Below are positions 11,824 to 23,799 of a stretch of 64,000 nucleotides of DNA, piece after piece. The translations under genes and the position numbers were made by a program. Below the pieces are notes generated by a model. The model was given only the letters and a program-made list of their open reading frames with translations, ran no database searches and was not told the DNA's origin. Origin of the DNA: Streblospio benedicti (taxonomy: Eukaryota; Annelida; Polychaeta; Spionida; Spionidae); assembly GCA_019095985.1 (NCBI GenBank), contig CM032669.1, positions 33,751,008-33,815,007 of the forward strand, written 5' to 3'. Position 1 is the stretch's first letter; the number at the start of each line of letters is the position of its first letter.

Positions 11824-14800
11824 ATGGGTAAATTTAAAGGTTCCAAAATTACTAATTCCACCAAACAGAAACGACCAAGAAATAAAAAAGTGAAAACAGA
11901 ATTGGTCTTTGATGAGAAGCTTAGAGAGTGAGTATATATAACATCAATTTCTTATCCACTGCCCCAGTAAGACCGGTAACATTGAATCGTGTCGTCGATA
12001 ATACCAGTATTTTACCCAAATGCACACTGTTTGTATAAACGGTTAGTCTAATGACAACGTTAGAAGACTGTAAATAGGAAATATGTGCAATAATTGTAGG
12101 TACTGGATGATCAAACAGTATTCTATCTAGAATAAGACTATAGCCTAATCGTGCACTATATGCAGAGTGACCACGGACAGGGAAAATCAGAGAATTTTGT
12201 GAAAAAAATTCCGACTGGAAAAATCGGGGAATTTGAAAATCTTGAATAAATCAAGGAAAAATCAGGGATAGAACAAAGACGGATTATTGTTGATGTAAAT
12301 TCAACACTTTGCAGCATTGCAAAAAATTAATATTGCGTTATTGAGCTTAACGTCGCTGATCATTTAGGCAGTGGGACTTTTGAGTGGTTAGATTTTGCGA
12401 CCCACTTCCATGAATATTAAGGGGCTTGAATTATGTCTGTATACTGTGTATACAGCTGAGATATGACGATGAATCTATAGGCCATGTTTAGAAAACACCT
12501 GCAATCCTAGTGGTCCTCGTTGGTACAGTGCCGTGGTTAGTTTACGACCTTAAAACGTGATTTGCCTGCGTTGTAAGTTCGCGGCCTGGCCATGGCAGAC
12601 TTAGTGTTGCCAAAACCGTTATGTCGTACATCTGCCACTGCATTGCCGATCTCCACACAGTGTGTTGCCTCAGTCGAGTATAATACTAGACTGTGGCAAC
12701 ACCAAGCATGAGGTTCAGCAGCTTCTTTAAAAGGTGTGCCCCTGCCCCCGTGTAGAGGAGAGCCACCCCTCTGCACACAAAAGAACTTACCTAGTTCGAA
12801 AACCAAGCTAGTGTGATCCCTCCACCCCCGAAGCTCAGTTGGTTACCCAACCTGCCTCGGAAGGTCCATGTACCATGCAACACCACATGGCCTCCCTCTG
12901 CTATAATCCTCAGCAAGTTGATGGCTGCAGAGTATCAACAAACAAACAATATCACGCTAGTACTATAGACCAATTTCAAGTGATGTATGGCGCGACATGC
13001 GCGCAGTTTGGAGCCAAAAACAATAGCAGTCTCACAAAACATCGTGTATATTAGACATTTTGAAGATGGTATTATTCTGCTCTATACTTGTAATTATGTA
13101 TCATGACATATAAAAAATGTTCGCATACTTATCAATACTGATTTGCTAAAAGATACTATAAGTACTTACTATGGACGTCGATAATGAACGTAAATTTGAC
13201 GTACCATGGACTTTCATGCTCTTTGCGCATGCTCATGTGTAGCGAGTGAGGGCATGTTAGTCTAGATCTGTAGATCAAACAACACCTATAAATATTTCTT
13301 AATTCATATGTTGACAACTGTGTATGTTATTGTTTTCTAGTAAGCTATGTACTTTTGCATGCTGTAATAGTATCATCACATTTCATACTTCTTTTAAGTA
13401 AAAATTATTTAGACAATTAGAATAGAAAAAACAACCAACTGCTGTTCAAGTATCAGTGTTTACAATGGAACGTCAAAAGTTTCCAGGCAAATTTCTTGGA
13501 TAGCGCTATCCATTTACTACGAAGGTCAGATAAAGTCTGTTATTTAAATTAAATTGTTGATTCTATCACTCCGTGCATAGAGCATCGCCAATACTCTATT
13601 CTTATTGGGTCAGTAGGGTGCTCAGTTGTACGATTTACTGCACGCGCGGAGACCACAGTCTAAACTAGGCTAGTTACGTCACATTATTTATACAGCTGCT
13701 GACGCGGAGACTGTTATGATATGAATTTTTTAAAATAAAAACGAAGCAGACTCTTGTTTAGTGTGGATTTTTTCATGATAGAAGGGTATTTGACCGCTCG
13801 ATTGTCGTGACAAGCATAAAATTTAGCATGCTGATGCTTGATTGACACTCACTTTGTTTGTGTCAATCGCACCTTAGCATGGTACATTTTACGATTGACA
13901 CTCCAATCGAGTGGTCAAATCCTACAATTTACGACACTTGTTTGAGACAAAATGCTCAGATGCATATAGACTTCAGGGCCTTGTTATTGATACAACAAGG
14001 TTTTGGATAACAGTGATTAGTATTTCTTGATGACAATACACCTCAAAACTCAGTGTTTCTTGATCGGTTTCTGTACAATAATAAGGCGTATCCTGCCACG
14101 TGTTCAATGTTCTGGGTCCAATATGCATGCACATCTTCCGACACTTGCTATTGTTTACAAACACTGAAAAAGGTCAATAAACTGCTCTGCTTGATGACAC
14201 CTTTGAATGCATTCAATCCGAAAGGATTTTGTATGCGGATTCTTGTGCGTAGAAGAACATTTGTGTCATTTGTATAAAATTTATTAACTAGATCAAAAGT
14301 GCTTAGAGAGCACAGCGTCACTTGAACAACGTTGACTCATGGGCAATAAAAATGGTTACTTTTGATCTAGTTTTACACTTTTTGGTTGAAAAAGTTTACC
14401 ATTTAGTTTTCCATTTAGTTAGCAAAGGGCCAAAGTAGGTGATGGTCACCACTAGCATTAATATTGTATCAAATTGGAGGTCATATTTCAAACTTTATTG
14501 AAATGACTATGTCATATGCTGAAATTCTTCTGGAAGGAACACTTTAATTGGCAAAGTGCCAAAATTGGATACTGATGATGGTCACTAGGTATGTAAACAG
14601 TGTATCAAATTTGGAGCTGTATTGAAACTATTGAAGTCAATGGCAAAAAATGACCTAATGGTCTTGGAGAAATTATACTTAAATTGGCAAAGTGCCAAAA
14701 TTGAAAACAGTTAATGTTCAGTAGGCATGTAAGCAGTGTACCAAATTTGAATGCTTTCTCACGAGCATCAGCAAAGCTATTGCAGAAAATGTTGAAAATG

Positions 14801-17800
14801 GACCCAAAATGGCACTATTGGCAAAGTGCCCAAAATCGAATCACTCAGGTATCGCGTCATACCAAATAGTTGTGTAAAGTTTGAACGAAATCGGGTCAAC
14901 CGTAAAATCTCTAGCTTGTCCAGAGACAAACATGCATATATAGATACATACATAGTTACAAACGAATGAAACACAAGGCTTTCGCTTCAGCTGCTGAAGC
15001 TACGCAATTAAATAGCATTACATTGGTTAAGGTTACACTTTGTGATAATGTAAGTTCTAAGACGTTTTCCTGCTATAATGTTTTAATTGCAAAAATATTA
15101 AACATCTTTAATATCCATGAGTCAACATTGTTCTTGAGACGCTTTGCTTTCTGATCATTTTTGATCTAATTCATTCATTATACGTTGCTGTTTCCAATGT
15201 ATCCATTTCCTCATTTAATAGCTTGACAACTTGAACGATATCTATAGTACATAAGATTCTTGAAATTAGGAAATTTTATTCTATTATGCAGCATGGAATG
15301 AGTTATGCATTTTAAGTCATATCTTCCTATTCCATGGTTTCTACTTCTACCATACAAAAGCTTTAAAACTTTTTTAAAAGAACATGGAATAGAATAAAAA
15401 GAATGTAACAAACACCGTCTATGCTATAAATGTTTTTAGCCAAAAAGTCAATCAACCTGGCCCCCCTCTCAGATAATCAACTTGTCCATAGGTGTCAAAA
15501 TACAAAGTTATGATATATTGTTTGTTCCACAAATGAAAATTAGTTTTACTTAACCCCTGAAATCCTTTCCAAAGCCATCTGAAAAGTTTTTTGAAAAATA
15601 AACATTTTACTGCTAGTGAAGCACAATAAAGTTATGATATAAAAACGGCAAAAAATAATGTTTGTTCCACAAAGTTGAAAATAACTAGTTCTGCCAAAGA
15701 CAAACAACCTAACCCCCCTCAGATAATCAACTCGTCCTGTGATGAGGAATCATAGTAAACATCACACCACTTCTTTTGACCAATTGGCGCGCTTTATAGC
15801 ACGATTCGTAAATATTGTAGTAATAGTGGGCAGAGTCTAATTACTATGTTACCCATATTTGGACGACGTGATATTTTTCCGGACGGTGTGGTATGAAAAA
15901 TATTGCATTCCTCGCCCATTGATAAATACACCCTGGAGTGTGAGAAAATATAACACACATGAAAAGTGTCTATTTGAGCAAGATGTTCATCAAATGAAGA
16001 TCCTGGTGTAATTATATACTTCAGTGTATTTGGTTATTACAAGTCGTTTCCTAGGTTTAATTCCAACACCAATGAATACCGGGTAGTTACCATTTTATAA
16101 AAACAAGTATAATCACTATAAAATACCATTCAATAATGAATTATATGCAACCAATATGCATATATGCTAGATGATCCAATGTTCTTAAAAAATTGAATAT
16201 AACTATCAACAATGTACAATCTGAAGGATGAACATTTTGAATGTGATATGTGAAAATGAAGTCATTCTATTTTTGGCTCCACAGAACATGATAACACCAG
16301 AGATAAAGGGAGCTCTAAAGAGGACTCATTCAGATGGTTTATTGCACTGTGATCAGTCCTCTCCATGGGTACAATTCGCACCTGATATCTGGTCAAATCT
16401 GGGGTGGGGGTTGTGCTCCAAGCTTTACTGTAATTAAACTGCATTATAGTGTATACATAATTGCCAAATAGAGTGCAATGTATACGAAAAGGGGGCTGTT
16501 GGCACTTATTATGTAGGTAATTTTGTTGTTGCTTTACAAGTCCATTCAGAATTTATGACAGGGTGGGGTAGGAGAATTTTAAGGCGGGCCATGAACTTTT
16601 GTCACAATGTTTAGAGGGGGGGGGGGGAGGGGGGCTATCAATTTTTTAACACACTTGAGCGGGGCTATCAATTTTTCCACAGAAAATTTACATCTATTTT
16701 TCAGAGATTCTGTACTATGGATATCCATCAAATAGGATAAGGGTTAACTGACAATGATTATATTAATAGTTAGGGGGGTCATCAATTTTTATCACTGTAA
16801 CATGAAATGGAGGTGGGTCACCAATTTTTTCACAGAGATTTGAGGGGGTGCTATTAATTTTTTCACATCATTTTTGGAAAATCCTCCTATCCCAGCCTGT
16901 CATAAATACAGATAGGTCCCTTAGGAGATTTGCACTTGCTAGTGTGTTTATCTCTTACATCATAATATTTTATATTGTAGTGAATATCTCACAGGGTTTA
17001 GTAAAAGAAAGCAAGAAAGAAAAAAGATTGCACAAGAAAAAATAATTGAAAGGCTCAAGGAAGAAAAGAAACAATTGAAATTAAAGGTTTGTGTTTATTG
17101 TAATTTTTTAGAATGTTTTTGTTTCTTTTAGTTTTTGTGGTTAGACTGTTGATTTGTTATGATATTCAAAAACGCAGTTGAAGCCGATAATACATCTCTA
17201 AAAAATGATAGAATAATTCATGTACATCTTTATACATATGAAACAAAATGCAGTAAACTATGTTCAAGCCCACCACTTGATTGCTATGTATATTTCTGTT
17301 TCTAGTATACAATTTTCAAGATTTTTCATACTGTATCTGAGTGCAAGCACTCTTGGTTGGGGCAGGCTTGCAGTGCTGACTGCCAAGTGAGAAGGGAACT
17401 AGCCTTATCCGGCACTGCAGTCACATTGTTGGTTGTTCGCATTAAAATTAATTGATTCACACTTTAATTCCTTGTTATTTATGCCACTTGCATACTTTCA
17501 AGTAAGAAATGTTTTCTCCCCATGTACTCTGATAATTCAGGGAAAATACGGAAAGTTCATGGAATTTGAAAGCTAAATCTTGTGGCAATCCTTGTGTTAT
17601 GATAAAAGTAATACATAATGCATGATGAATGCAACAGTTGGTAGTTCATATTAAAAAGAATGAAAATTTTCAGCTTGAATCTGCTTGTAAACTGGTAATT
17701 ACTTTTTCCATAATTAGAAACGTGAAGAACTTGACCAAAAGTGGAAAGAATTGGATCTTGCCACAAACCTGGATAATATGGTTGAAGCTAAGACATTTGA

Positions 17801-20762
17801 TCTGCCGACACATACAGTTACTGTGACAGATGTTAGTGAAGTAGACTTCGTTGGTAGTTCTGGACACATGCTGGGAATGAATAAGGTATGTGGTGATAGT
17901 TGATTCTTCTCTGAATGGTGGTCACAGCTCAGGATAGCATATGATTGATTAGAATAGATTTTGATAATCTTCCTATCGAAAAAGTATGATTTTTAATAGG
18001 TGCCTGTCGGTTGCAATTTCATAAATGTTTTAAGATAAAAATTGCTTTCATTGATATGCATTTTCGCCTTGATTTCAATGTAACATATTTATTATATATG
18101 AAATATAGAAGTGGTATTTTCCTCACACTTATATCGGAAAAGGTATCATTTATCAATACTATTTACAGAGCAAAATGCTTTTTGGCTGAGCATTATCTTT
18201 CACATCCTCTGTTGCACAGCTTTATTATTCACACTGCCATGTTCATATCAATAGACAATACCTTATCCATTACAAATGTAATGAAAATAATATTTATGTT
18301 CTCCACATTTAATACTTATTTCACCTTTAAAAATACCGTCATGTCTTGTTAACTAAAACACAAGGTCATGTGATATTGCATAATTAAATGATTTTCGGCA
18401 GACGTACCGTGGATTTCCGACGGTAGACGTCACATTTATCATGGCAGAGATAGGGGGCTTCTTACGTGTACCGTGCTAGTTACGTCTGACGAAAATCATT
18501 CAGTTGATATTTTGGCATCCACGTGTTTTGATGGGGTTCTAGCCGGCTGCTTATGGGGTGATAATTAAATTGCTCTAAATATTTTAATATGTTGTTTTAA
18601 CGAAAGGAACTTTCAGAATGCACAAAACACATCATAATGTTTCTGTCCAAGCATACATGTTTGGCCACTGAGCATAACCTTTAAGCCGTGGTTTAGACCT
18701 ACGCTAATCCCGCGGAACTTGGCAGCAGTGGCAAAAATTCCAAATCACATTGTATTAATACCGCTGAACATTTCAGCAGTGGGGCTTCTGATTGGGTGGC
18801 ATTAAGAAATTACTTCCACAGATATTAGGACATTTGTATCACAGCTAAATATGCAGTATAAAACCATGCAATATGACCATGTACAAATGTAAATTATGCA
18901 ATTTGATTTTTTGTGAAGGTTTTGCTCAATAACTCCTTCTTTTCTCCCTAAATCTGATGCAAGTTATCACATATAGAAATGTATTTGTGTTTCTATTCAA
19001 ACCATACAAATATTACCATATTACATTTACAGGGTTTGTATCAAGAATCAGAGAGTGGAAGCGATAATGAAGAAAGTTCTAAAAATCTAAAAAAGTAAGT
19101 GGTTGTTATGGTTCTTTTATGATGATAGTTTTTCACACAATGCTATATTAAAATTGATCATACAGTACTGACAACGGTAAAAGAATACAGATCTGTAAAG
19201 AAATTAGTGGAATCCGCGTAAGAAAATGTAACAATTCGTAACAGTTCGAAACAAAATTACGGCTATCACGGTTTTCTTGGAACTTCTCAATCACCGAAAC
19301 TATGTTACTTATTATCAAATTAAACAGAAAAACGTGATAATCAGAATGATTTCTTACACTTCCGCACATTGGTGTCCATCTTTGATACTTAATCGCTCAT
19401 AAATATTCGGATTTGTTCGGGCGTTCTCGTTTATTCCCGCCACAGCAACAGTGCCGATTAAAAAGTGCGGACGTCCTGCAGACACCCAATGAAACGAAAA
19501 TCTGTCAAAATGTTCGGTATGGCCTTGAACTTTATTTCGGGAACCTCTAAAATGTGTAATACAAGGGGAACAATCAGAATAAACGTAACTTTAGGCGAGT
19601 TATGAAAAAAGCCGTAAATTACAGAACCTTTTTACGTTCGTAACAGTCGCAACAATGAGAAGAAATGGGAACAAAACGTAAGCAATCTTAGCATAATTCT
19701 TAATTTTTTTCTTCTGTGTTCTTCTGACGGTATCAATACTGTATGCATTTATAAAACTGTGAGTTGAAAATAGATAGTTTGTGTGTCCTCATTAATCATA
19801 TTAGTTTGAATATAAATCTTATTATGTGCTGACAGCAAGTTCATGGAGTAACATTTTCTGTCATAACTAAAAAATGGTAATAAATATTAAGATAAATTTA
19901 GGAATGAAATGCTATTTTTTTGCCACATCTACTTTGCAATTTTTATTATTCTGATTGGTTGACATAATAGTGAAAACGTACATGAAAATGGCATATTTTC
20001 AGTCTGAGAGACAGTGTCTGACATTTTAGACAGGCCTAAATTGGGGATTATGTCCGGTGATTAGAACAGCAGTATTTTAATTTGCTTACACATGGCTAGC
20101 CACTCAAGTCATATAACAATGTGTGTGAAATCATAAATATAAACAAACTTTACTGTTCTGATCATGGGACGTAATCTCCAAATTAGGAATGCTCAAAATG
20201 TCTGACTCTGTTTCTCAAAGTAGAAAAAATGACGTTTTCATGTAAGTGATTATTATGCAAACCACACAGAAAAACAAAGATTACAATGTAGATGTGCAAA
20301 AAAAATATGGTTTCATTCCTATAATTTTTGTTTCATATTTATTACTATTATTTAGTTATGATAGAAAATGTTACTCCATGAACTAGCTGTCAGCATATAA
20401 GTCGATTCCAACTGCAATTGTGCAGATGTCCCCTCTATTCTGTACTTTTGAGTTCTTTATGTGGTGCGCAATTTTACTTAACACCATGAACATGTTAGTT
20501 TTATTTTAAGGACTTACAATAATGATTTAATGATGTTTATTGTCCAATATTTTTATTAGTGAATACAATGGGCATAATTCTGTCTTCATATTGTAGCCAG
20601 AAGATAAGACCTCCAAAGAAACATGGTTACCACCACAAGAAAAAGAACCTCACACATTTAATGTCAAAGCCAAATAAGGCTAAGAAAAGACATCAAACCG
20701 CATCAGCTCTTGGTGGGAAAAAAAAGAAAACAAAACAAAGACGAAATGCAAATAACAAGTGA
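11824..20762 (+). CDS. NOL12: Nucleolar protein 12 (RRP17/Nop25 family), five exons
   Basis: Exons are 11824-11927, 16981-17086, 17718-17885, 19033-19094 and 20597-20762, all GT-AG with consistent phase, coding 201 residues (human NOL12 is about 213). The family binds RNA in the nucleolus and acts in pre-rRNA processing. The diagnostic segment is split over exons 1 and 2: LVFDEKLRDEYLTGFSKRKQ, then ERKK, matching the REYLTGFHKRK core of NOL12. The helix of exon 2 (IIERLKEEKKQLKLK) and the HTVTVTDVSEVDFVG strand in exon 3 also fit. The C terminus is very basic (GGKKKKTKQRRNANNK), as expected of a nucleolar signal. The ATG at 11824 is chosen because it gives the family's basic N terminus. Introns, especially the 5-kb first one, hold many MITEs and SINEs. 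Confidence 0.9.
12495..12960 (+). mobile_element. tRNA-derived SINE
   Basis: The head contains an A-box-like GTGGTTAGTTTACGACC and a B-box-like GTAAGTTCGCGGCC, as in tRNA-derived SINEs. The body (GAGGAGAGCCACCCCTCTGC, TAGTGTGATCCCTCCACC, GGTTACCCAACCTGCC, CAGCAAGTTGATGGCTG) is shared with 22005-22410 and, in part, 11040-11260. It ends in an A-rich stretch. It lies in NOL12 intron 1. Confidence 0.7.
13785..13928. mobile_element. Small MITE-like inverted repeat
   Basis: GTATTTGACCGCTCGATTG on the left matches CAATCGAGTGGTCAAATCC on the right as a near-perfect inverted repeat. The centre is itself folded around ATTGACAC / GTGTCAAT blocks. It lies in NOL12 intron 1. Confidence 0.6.
14288..15175 (+). 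repeat. Interspersed element built of GGCAAAGTGCC units
   Basis: It begins with AACTAGATCAAAAGTGCTTA and contains four spaced copies of GGCAAAGTGCC(A)AAA, each followed by GTGTATCAAATTTGGA-type text at roughly 130-bp spacing. The same family is at 22425-23330. The 3' part ends in CAGAGACAAACATGC and ATAGATACATACATAG, like the tails of some non-LTR elements. No protein is encoded. Confidence 0.65.
15735..15940. mobile_element. MITE-like inverted repeat
   Basis: GATGAGGAATCATAGTAAAC, then ATCACACCAC, on the left is mirrored on the right by GGTGTGGTATG, then ATTGCATTCCTCGCCC. The arms match imperfectly over about 30 bp. Just before it, a segment with CCCCCCTCTCAGATAATCAA (15465) is repeated at 15712 with small changes. 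Confidence 0.45.
18387..18500. mobile_element. 114-bp MITE in NOL12 intron 3
   Basis: AATGATTTTCGGCAGACGTA at the left end is repeated as TACGTCTGACGAAAATCATT at the right end, 19 of 20 positions matching as inverted repeats. There is no coding capacity. Confidence 0.7.
19163..19741. mobile_element. Tc1/mariner-type MITE, copy 1
   Basis: The ends are CAGTACTGAC... and ...GGTATCAATACTG, with inverted-repeat similarity over about 30 bp (GTATTCTTTTACCG / GTGTTCTTCTGACGG). The copy is flanked by TA on both sides, the target of the Tc1/mariner superfamily, and CAGT is a common terminus there. A second copy sits at 32605-33122 in a fucosidase intron. Both lack a transposase. Confidence 0.75.
19824..20398. 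mobile_element. Fold-back element, about 575-bp palindrome
   Basis: Nearly the whole element is two inverted halves of about 285 bp. The outer ends TGCTGACAGCAAGTTCATGG and its counterpart near 20370-20395 (CCATGAACTAGCTGTCAGCA) match well. Internal blocks also mirror: GGAATGAAATGCTA with its partner near 20308, and GTCTGACATTTTAGACAGG with the segment near 20195. It lies in NOL12 intron 4 beside the mariner-type MITE. The target duplication is not resolved. Confidence 0.75.
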
Positions 20763-21148
20763 TAGTGGAATAATTATTTGACAGTGTTCAATCTCAATGA
20801 TTGTGTCTGTAAAAACTGTTTTATTTGTTGAAGATCTTATGTTTGGAATGTTCAGCGTTTGTGACCCATATGATTGAAATGATTTCTATTTTAAACATGG
20901 GTATTTAGCTGGAATAAGTAAAATATTTTCTGTCTTGTATATTACATATAGTATGGATGAAGTAGAATTCATGTGAAGTTCATTACCTTGTGATTTGTAT
21001 AGTATATGATATACTATGATGTTGAATCAATGATTTTATTTTAGATTCAAAACCAACTTGCTTTATTTCAAGTCTACTGGACAAGTATGTTGTGCAAAAT
21101 TCAATTCTACATATGACAAGAAATTTATTTATCACTCATTGACATGTA

Positions 21149-21356
21149 CTGTAAAACTAGAAATGTTTGCGCATGATTTAATTTTCAAATTTCATGGGTG
21201 TGTGCAAAAACGCAAATTTAAATAGTCAGCAAACTTTAATAGCCTAGTGTAAATTAGGTCCAGGATGGATAAAAATTGCAAAATTAAATAGTCACAAAAT
21301 AATTCATAGATGAAAATCGCAAAATTTAATAGCCTTGAAATATTCTAGTTTTACAG
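21149..21356. mobile_element. 208-bp TA-flanked MITE
   Basis: Terminal inverted repeats CTGTAAAACTAGAA (left) and TTCTAGTTTTACAG (right) are bordered by TA on each side. The inside has repeated short blocks like GCAAAATTTAATAG. A different family from the copy at 19163, but the same superfamily is likely. Confidence 0.7.
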
Positions 21357-22004
21357 TAATTTCATTGGTTATCGTGCTTCAGGACTACGTAATAAACAAA
21401 ACTGGATCAGGCATATACTCTATGTGTACAGCATCCAGTTTATATGCATGTGCAATATTTTTTTGAAATTGGATACATTGCCCTCGTGGAACCGCACAAC
21501 ATTCACTTTAATTAACTTTTTTTTTTCTTTTTTCTTTTTTGGAGGCCGTAGAGAAGTGGAACTAATGTACTTCATGTAAACAACAGAGTTTTGTGCATCC
21601 AGTAATAAAATAACAGCCAAATATTTTATTAGTTGTTATAACTCAGTTTGTGATAAATAAGATACCATATTCGTGCTTGATTGTCATATTTAACAATCTT
21701 ATCCGATTTATTACCCTGTTAAACATTTTTATGTAAAATATGTGTTCTCCTTATAGAAATTGACATTTTCAGCACTAACAAGGTATAATATATATATATA
21801 TTCAACAGAACCTCTATTATGTCACCTGTGGGATTGAATTGAAATGGTTGGGACCAAAAAAGTGGGCTTATAGAGATTGTCTATAATTGGAGGCTTTACT
21901 ATATATGATTGTTAACTACATGTACATTGTACACTATAACATGACTATATTCTTTACGAACGACCAAATACCGTAGAGATCTATTGCTTGTAAAGCATTT
22001 TAAC

Positions 22005-22410
22005 ACATGGTCTTCAGTGGTTAGAACGTCCGAAACGGGATTTGCCTGTGTTGTAAGTTCACACCCCACCCACAGCAGACATACTGTCACCAAACACTAA
22101 GTGTACCACTTCATTGCTGATCCCACACTGTGTTGCCAGAACATTGTACTACTAGACGGTGGGGATACCAAGCATGAGGATTGGAAGCCTTGCTAATAGG
22201 CTTGTCCCATGTAGAGGAGAGCCACCCCTGTGCACACAAAAGAACTCAACTAGCTTAAAAATGTATAATAGCTAGTGTGATCCCTCCACCCCGAGGCCCA
22301 TTTTGGTTACCTAACCTGCCTACGGAGGTCCATGTACCAACGCCATGTGGCCTCTGCTATAAACATCAGCAAGTTGATGGCTGAAGAGTATCCATACAAA
22401 AATAAATAAA
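22005..22410 (+). mobile_element. tRNA-derived SINE, second full copy
   Basis: The A-box-like AGTGGTTAGAACGTCCG and the B-box-like GTAAGTTCACACCCC stand about 35 bp apart. The body and tail match the copy at 12495 (GAGGAGAGCCACCCCTGTGC, TAGTGTGATCCCTCCACC, CAGCAAGTTGATGGCTG) and end in an A-rich run. Confidence 0.75.
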
Positions 22411-22424
22411 AAAAAAATTACGAT

Positions 22425-23330
22425 CAAAAGTGTTCATAGAGCACAGCATCACTAGAACAATGTTGACTTATGGGCAATAAACATATACTTTAACCATGTT
22501 TAGAAAGCTCTTAGAATCCAAAATCACTCTAGTACTAAAAGGTACTATGCAATGCTGTGCTCTCTGAGCACTTTTCATTTAGTTAGGAAAGAGCCAAAGT
22601 TCTACATTGGTGATGGTCACAATGCATATAAATCTTGTATCAAATGCGGAGGCCATTTTCCAAGCTATATTGAAACTACTAAATTAGACAACGAAATTGA
22701 CTGCAAATGACCTTCTGGAACGAACACTGTAATTGGCAAATTAAAGTGCCACAATTGGACATGAAAAGCGCCCCCGGTGAGGGCAAACCAGTGTTTAATA
22801 CACTGGAATGTCACTGTCTATATATTGGCTGATTATTGATTTATAGCAGTATCATCTATTACCAAGAAGTGGATACATTTTTTGGAGCCGATATGTCTGG
22901 AGTTTGTGGTTATAGAATATTGATTTTAATGGTGCATTCAAATAGTAATAAGAATGTGATTCACTAGTAAAATGGACCTAATAATGGGCCCAAATATGGA
23001 CCGTTTGGGCCCATGTGAAATAGGGTTCTTGTGGTCACCATTTCCAACCGACATGCCAAATTTGAGCATCCTAGCTCAAACGATGCGGCCTGTAGAGGGG
23101 TAACGAACCGGGCGGACGGACGGACGCAATTAATTGGGTACAAGCCAGTGTATAAAACACTGGAACTGATGATATGGTCACAAATAAGGTATAAGCAGTG
23201 TCTCAAATTTGGAGATCATGGTTCAAGCTGTATTGAAACCTTTGAAGAAAATGGCAAAAACGGACCTAAAATGGGCTTCTATAAATCACACTTAAATTGG
23301 CAAAGTTTGTATTAAGTGCGCCCTTCAATA
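22425..23330 (+). repeat. GGCAAAGTGCC-family element, second copy
   Basis: ATCAAAAGTGTTCATAGAGC at the start and CTGTGCTCTCTGAGCACTTT near 22553 form an inverted pair. Then come GGCAAATTAAAGTGCC, GTGTTTAATACACTGG (22791) and a related GTGTATAAAACACTGG near 23149, and a GGACGGACGGACG stretch near 23112. It lies immediately before the fucosidase promoter region. Confidence 0.6.
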
Positions 23331-23370
23331 GAACATTGCTAGTCAATAAACATTTCTTTACCTACCAAAA

Positions 23371-23378
23371 GTCACGTG
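23371..23378. promoter_or_regulatory. GTCACGTG E-box (CLEAR-like) before fucosidase exon 1a
   Basis: GTCACGTG lies 72 bp before the exon 1a start codon, and a second E-box within ATCATGTGAT follows at 23388-23397. GTCACGTGAC is the CLEAR element bound by TFEB/MITF-type factors at vertebrate lysosomal genes. The motif match is seen in the sequence; its function here is inferred from the enzyme's lysosomal role. Confidence 0.4.
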
Positions 23379-23449
23379 CCGTGATCTATCATGTGATAAG
23401 GTTATTCGTCGTACACAAAGGAATTTGACAGAATAAAATTCTTTACAGA

Positions 23450-23799
23450 ATGAAAGTTGAAGCTTTATTTGCGTTGACAGTTGGTATTTTTTGTATTGTT
23501 CAGCAGAGCACTGCACAATACAAGCCGACATGGGACTCATTGGACACGCGTCCCCTTCCAAATTGGTATGATGAAGCAAAAATTGGCATTTTTCTTCATT
23601 GGGGGGTGTTTTCAGTTCCTAGTTTTGGTTCAGAATGGTTCTGGTGGTCATGGCAAGGCGCAAAATCTCAGGAATACATCGATTTTATGACAAAGAACTA
23701 TCCTCCAGGTTTCACATATCCTGACTTCGCTCGAATGTTTCATGCAGAATTTTATGATCCGGATCAGTGGGCAGACATCTTCAAAGCCTCTGGTGCCAA
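23450..23799 (+). CDS. FUCA: Fucosidase alternative first exon 1a
   Basis: It codes a signal peptide ([20 protein letters not shown]), then [20 protein letters not shown] and the two N-terminal fucose-pocket motifs, LHWG and SEWFWW. This is the copy most like canonical FUCA1. The donor is CCAA|GTAAGA, leaving phase 2, which joins exon 2 to give GAK-YIVL. It is the only copy with a CACGTG box close upstream. A GC-richer segment at 23880-24180 in the following intron has overlapping open frames but nothing recognisable. Confidence 0.85.

Larger units (their letters stand above)
20763..23360 (+). other. NOL12 3' UTR and intergenic repeats
   Basis: No gene is seen between the NOL12 stop and the fucosidase. 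AATAAA occurs near 21391 and 21604, candidate poly(A) signals that would give a long 3' UTR. The interval holds a TA-flanked MITE, a SINE and a GGCAAAGTGCC-type element, each listed separately. Confidence 0.4.
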
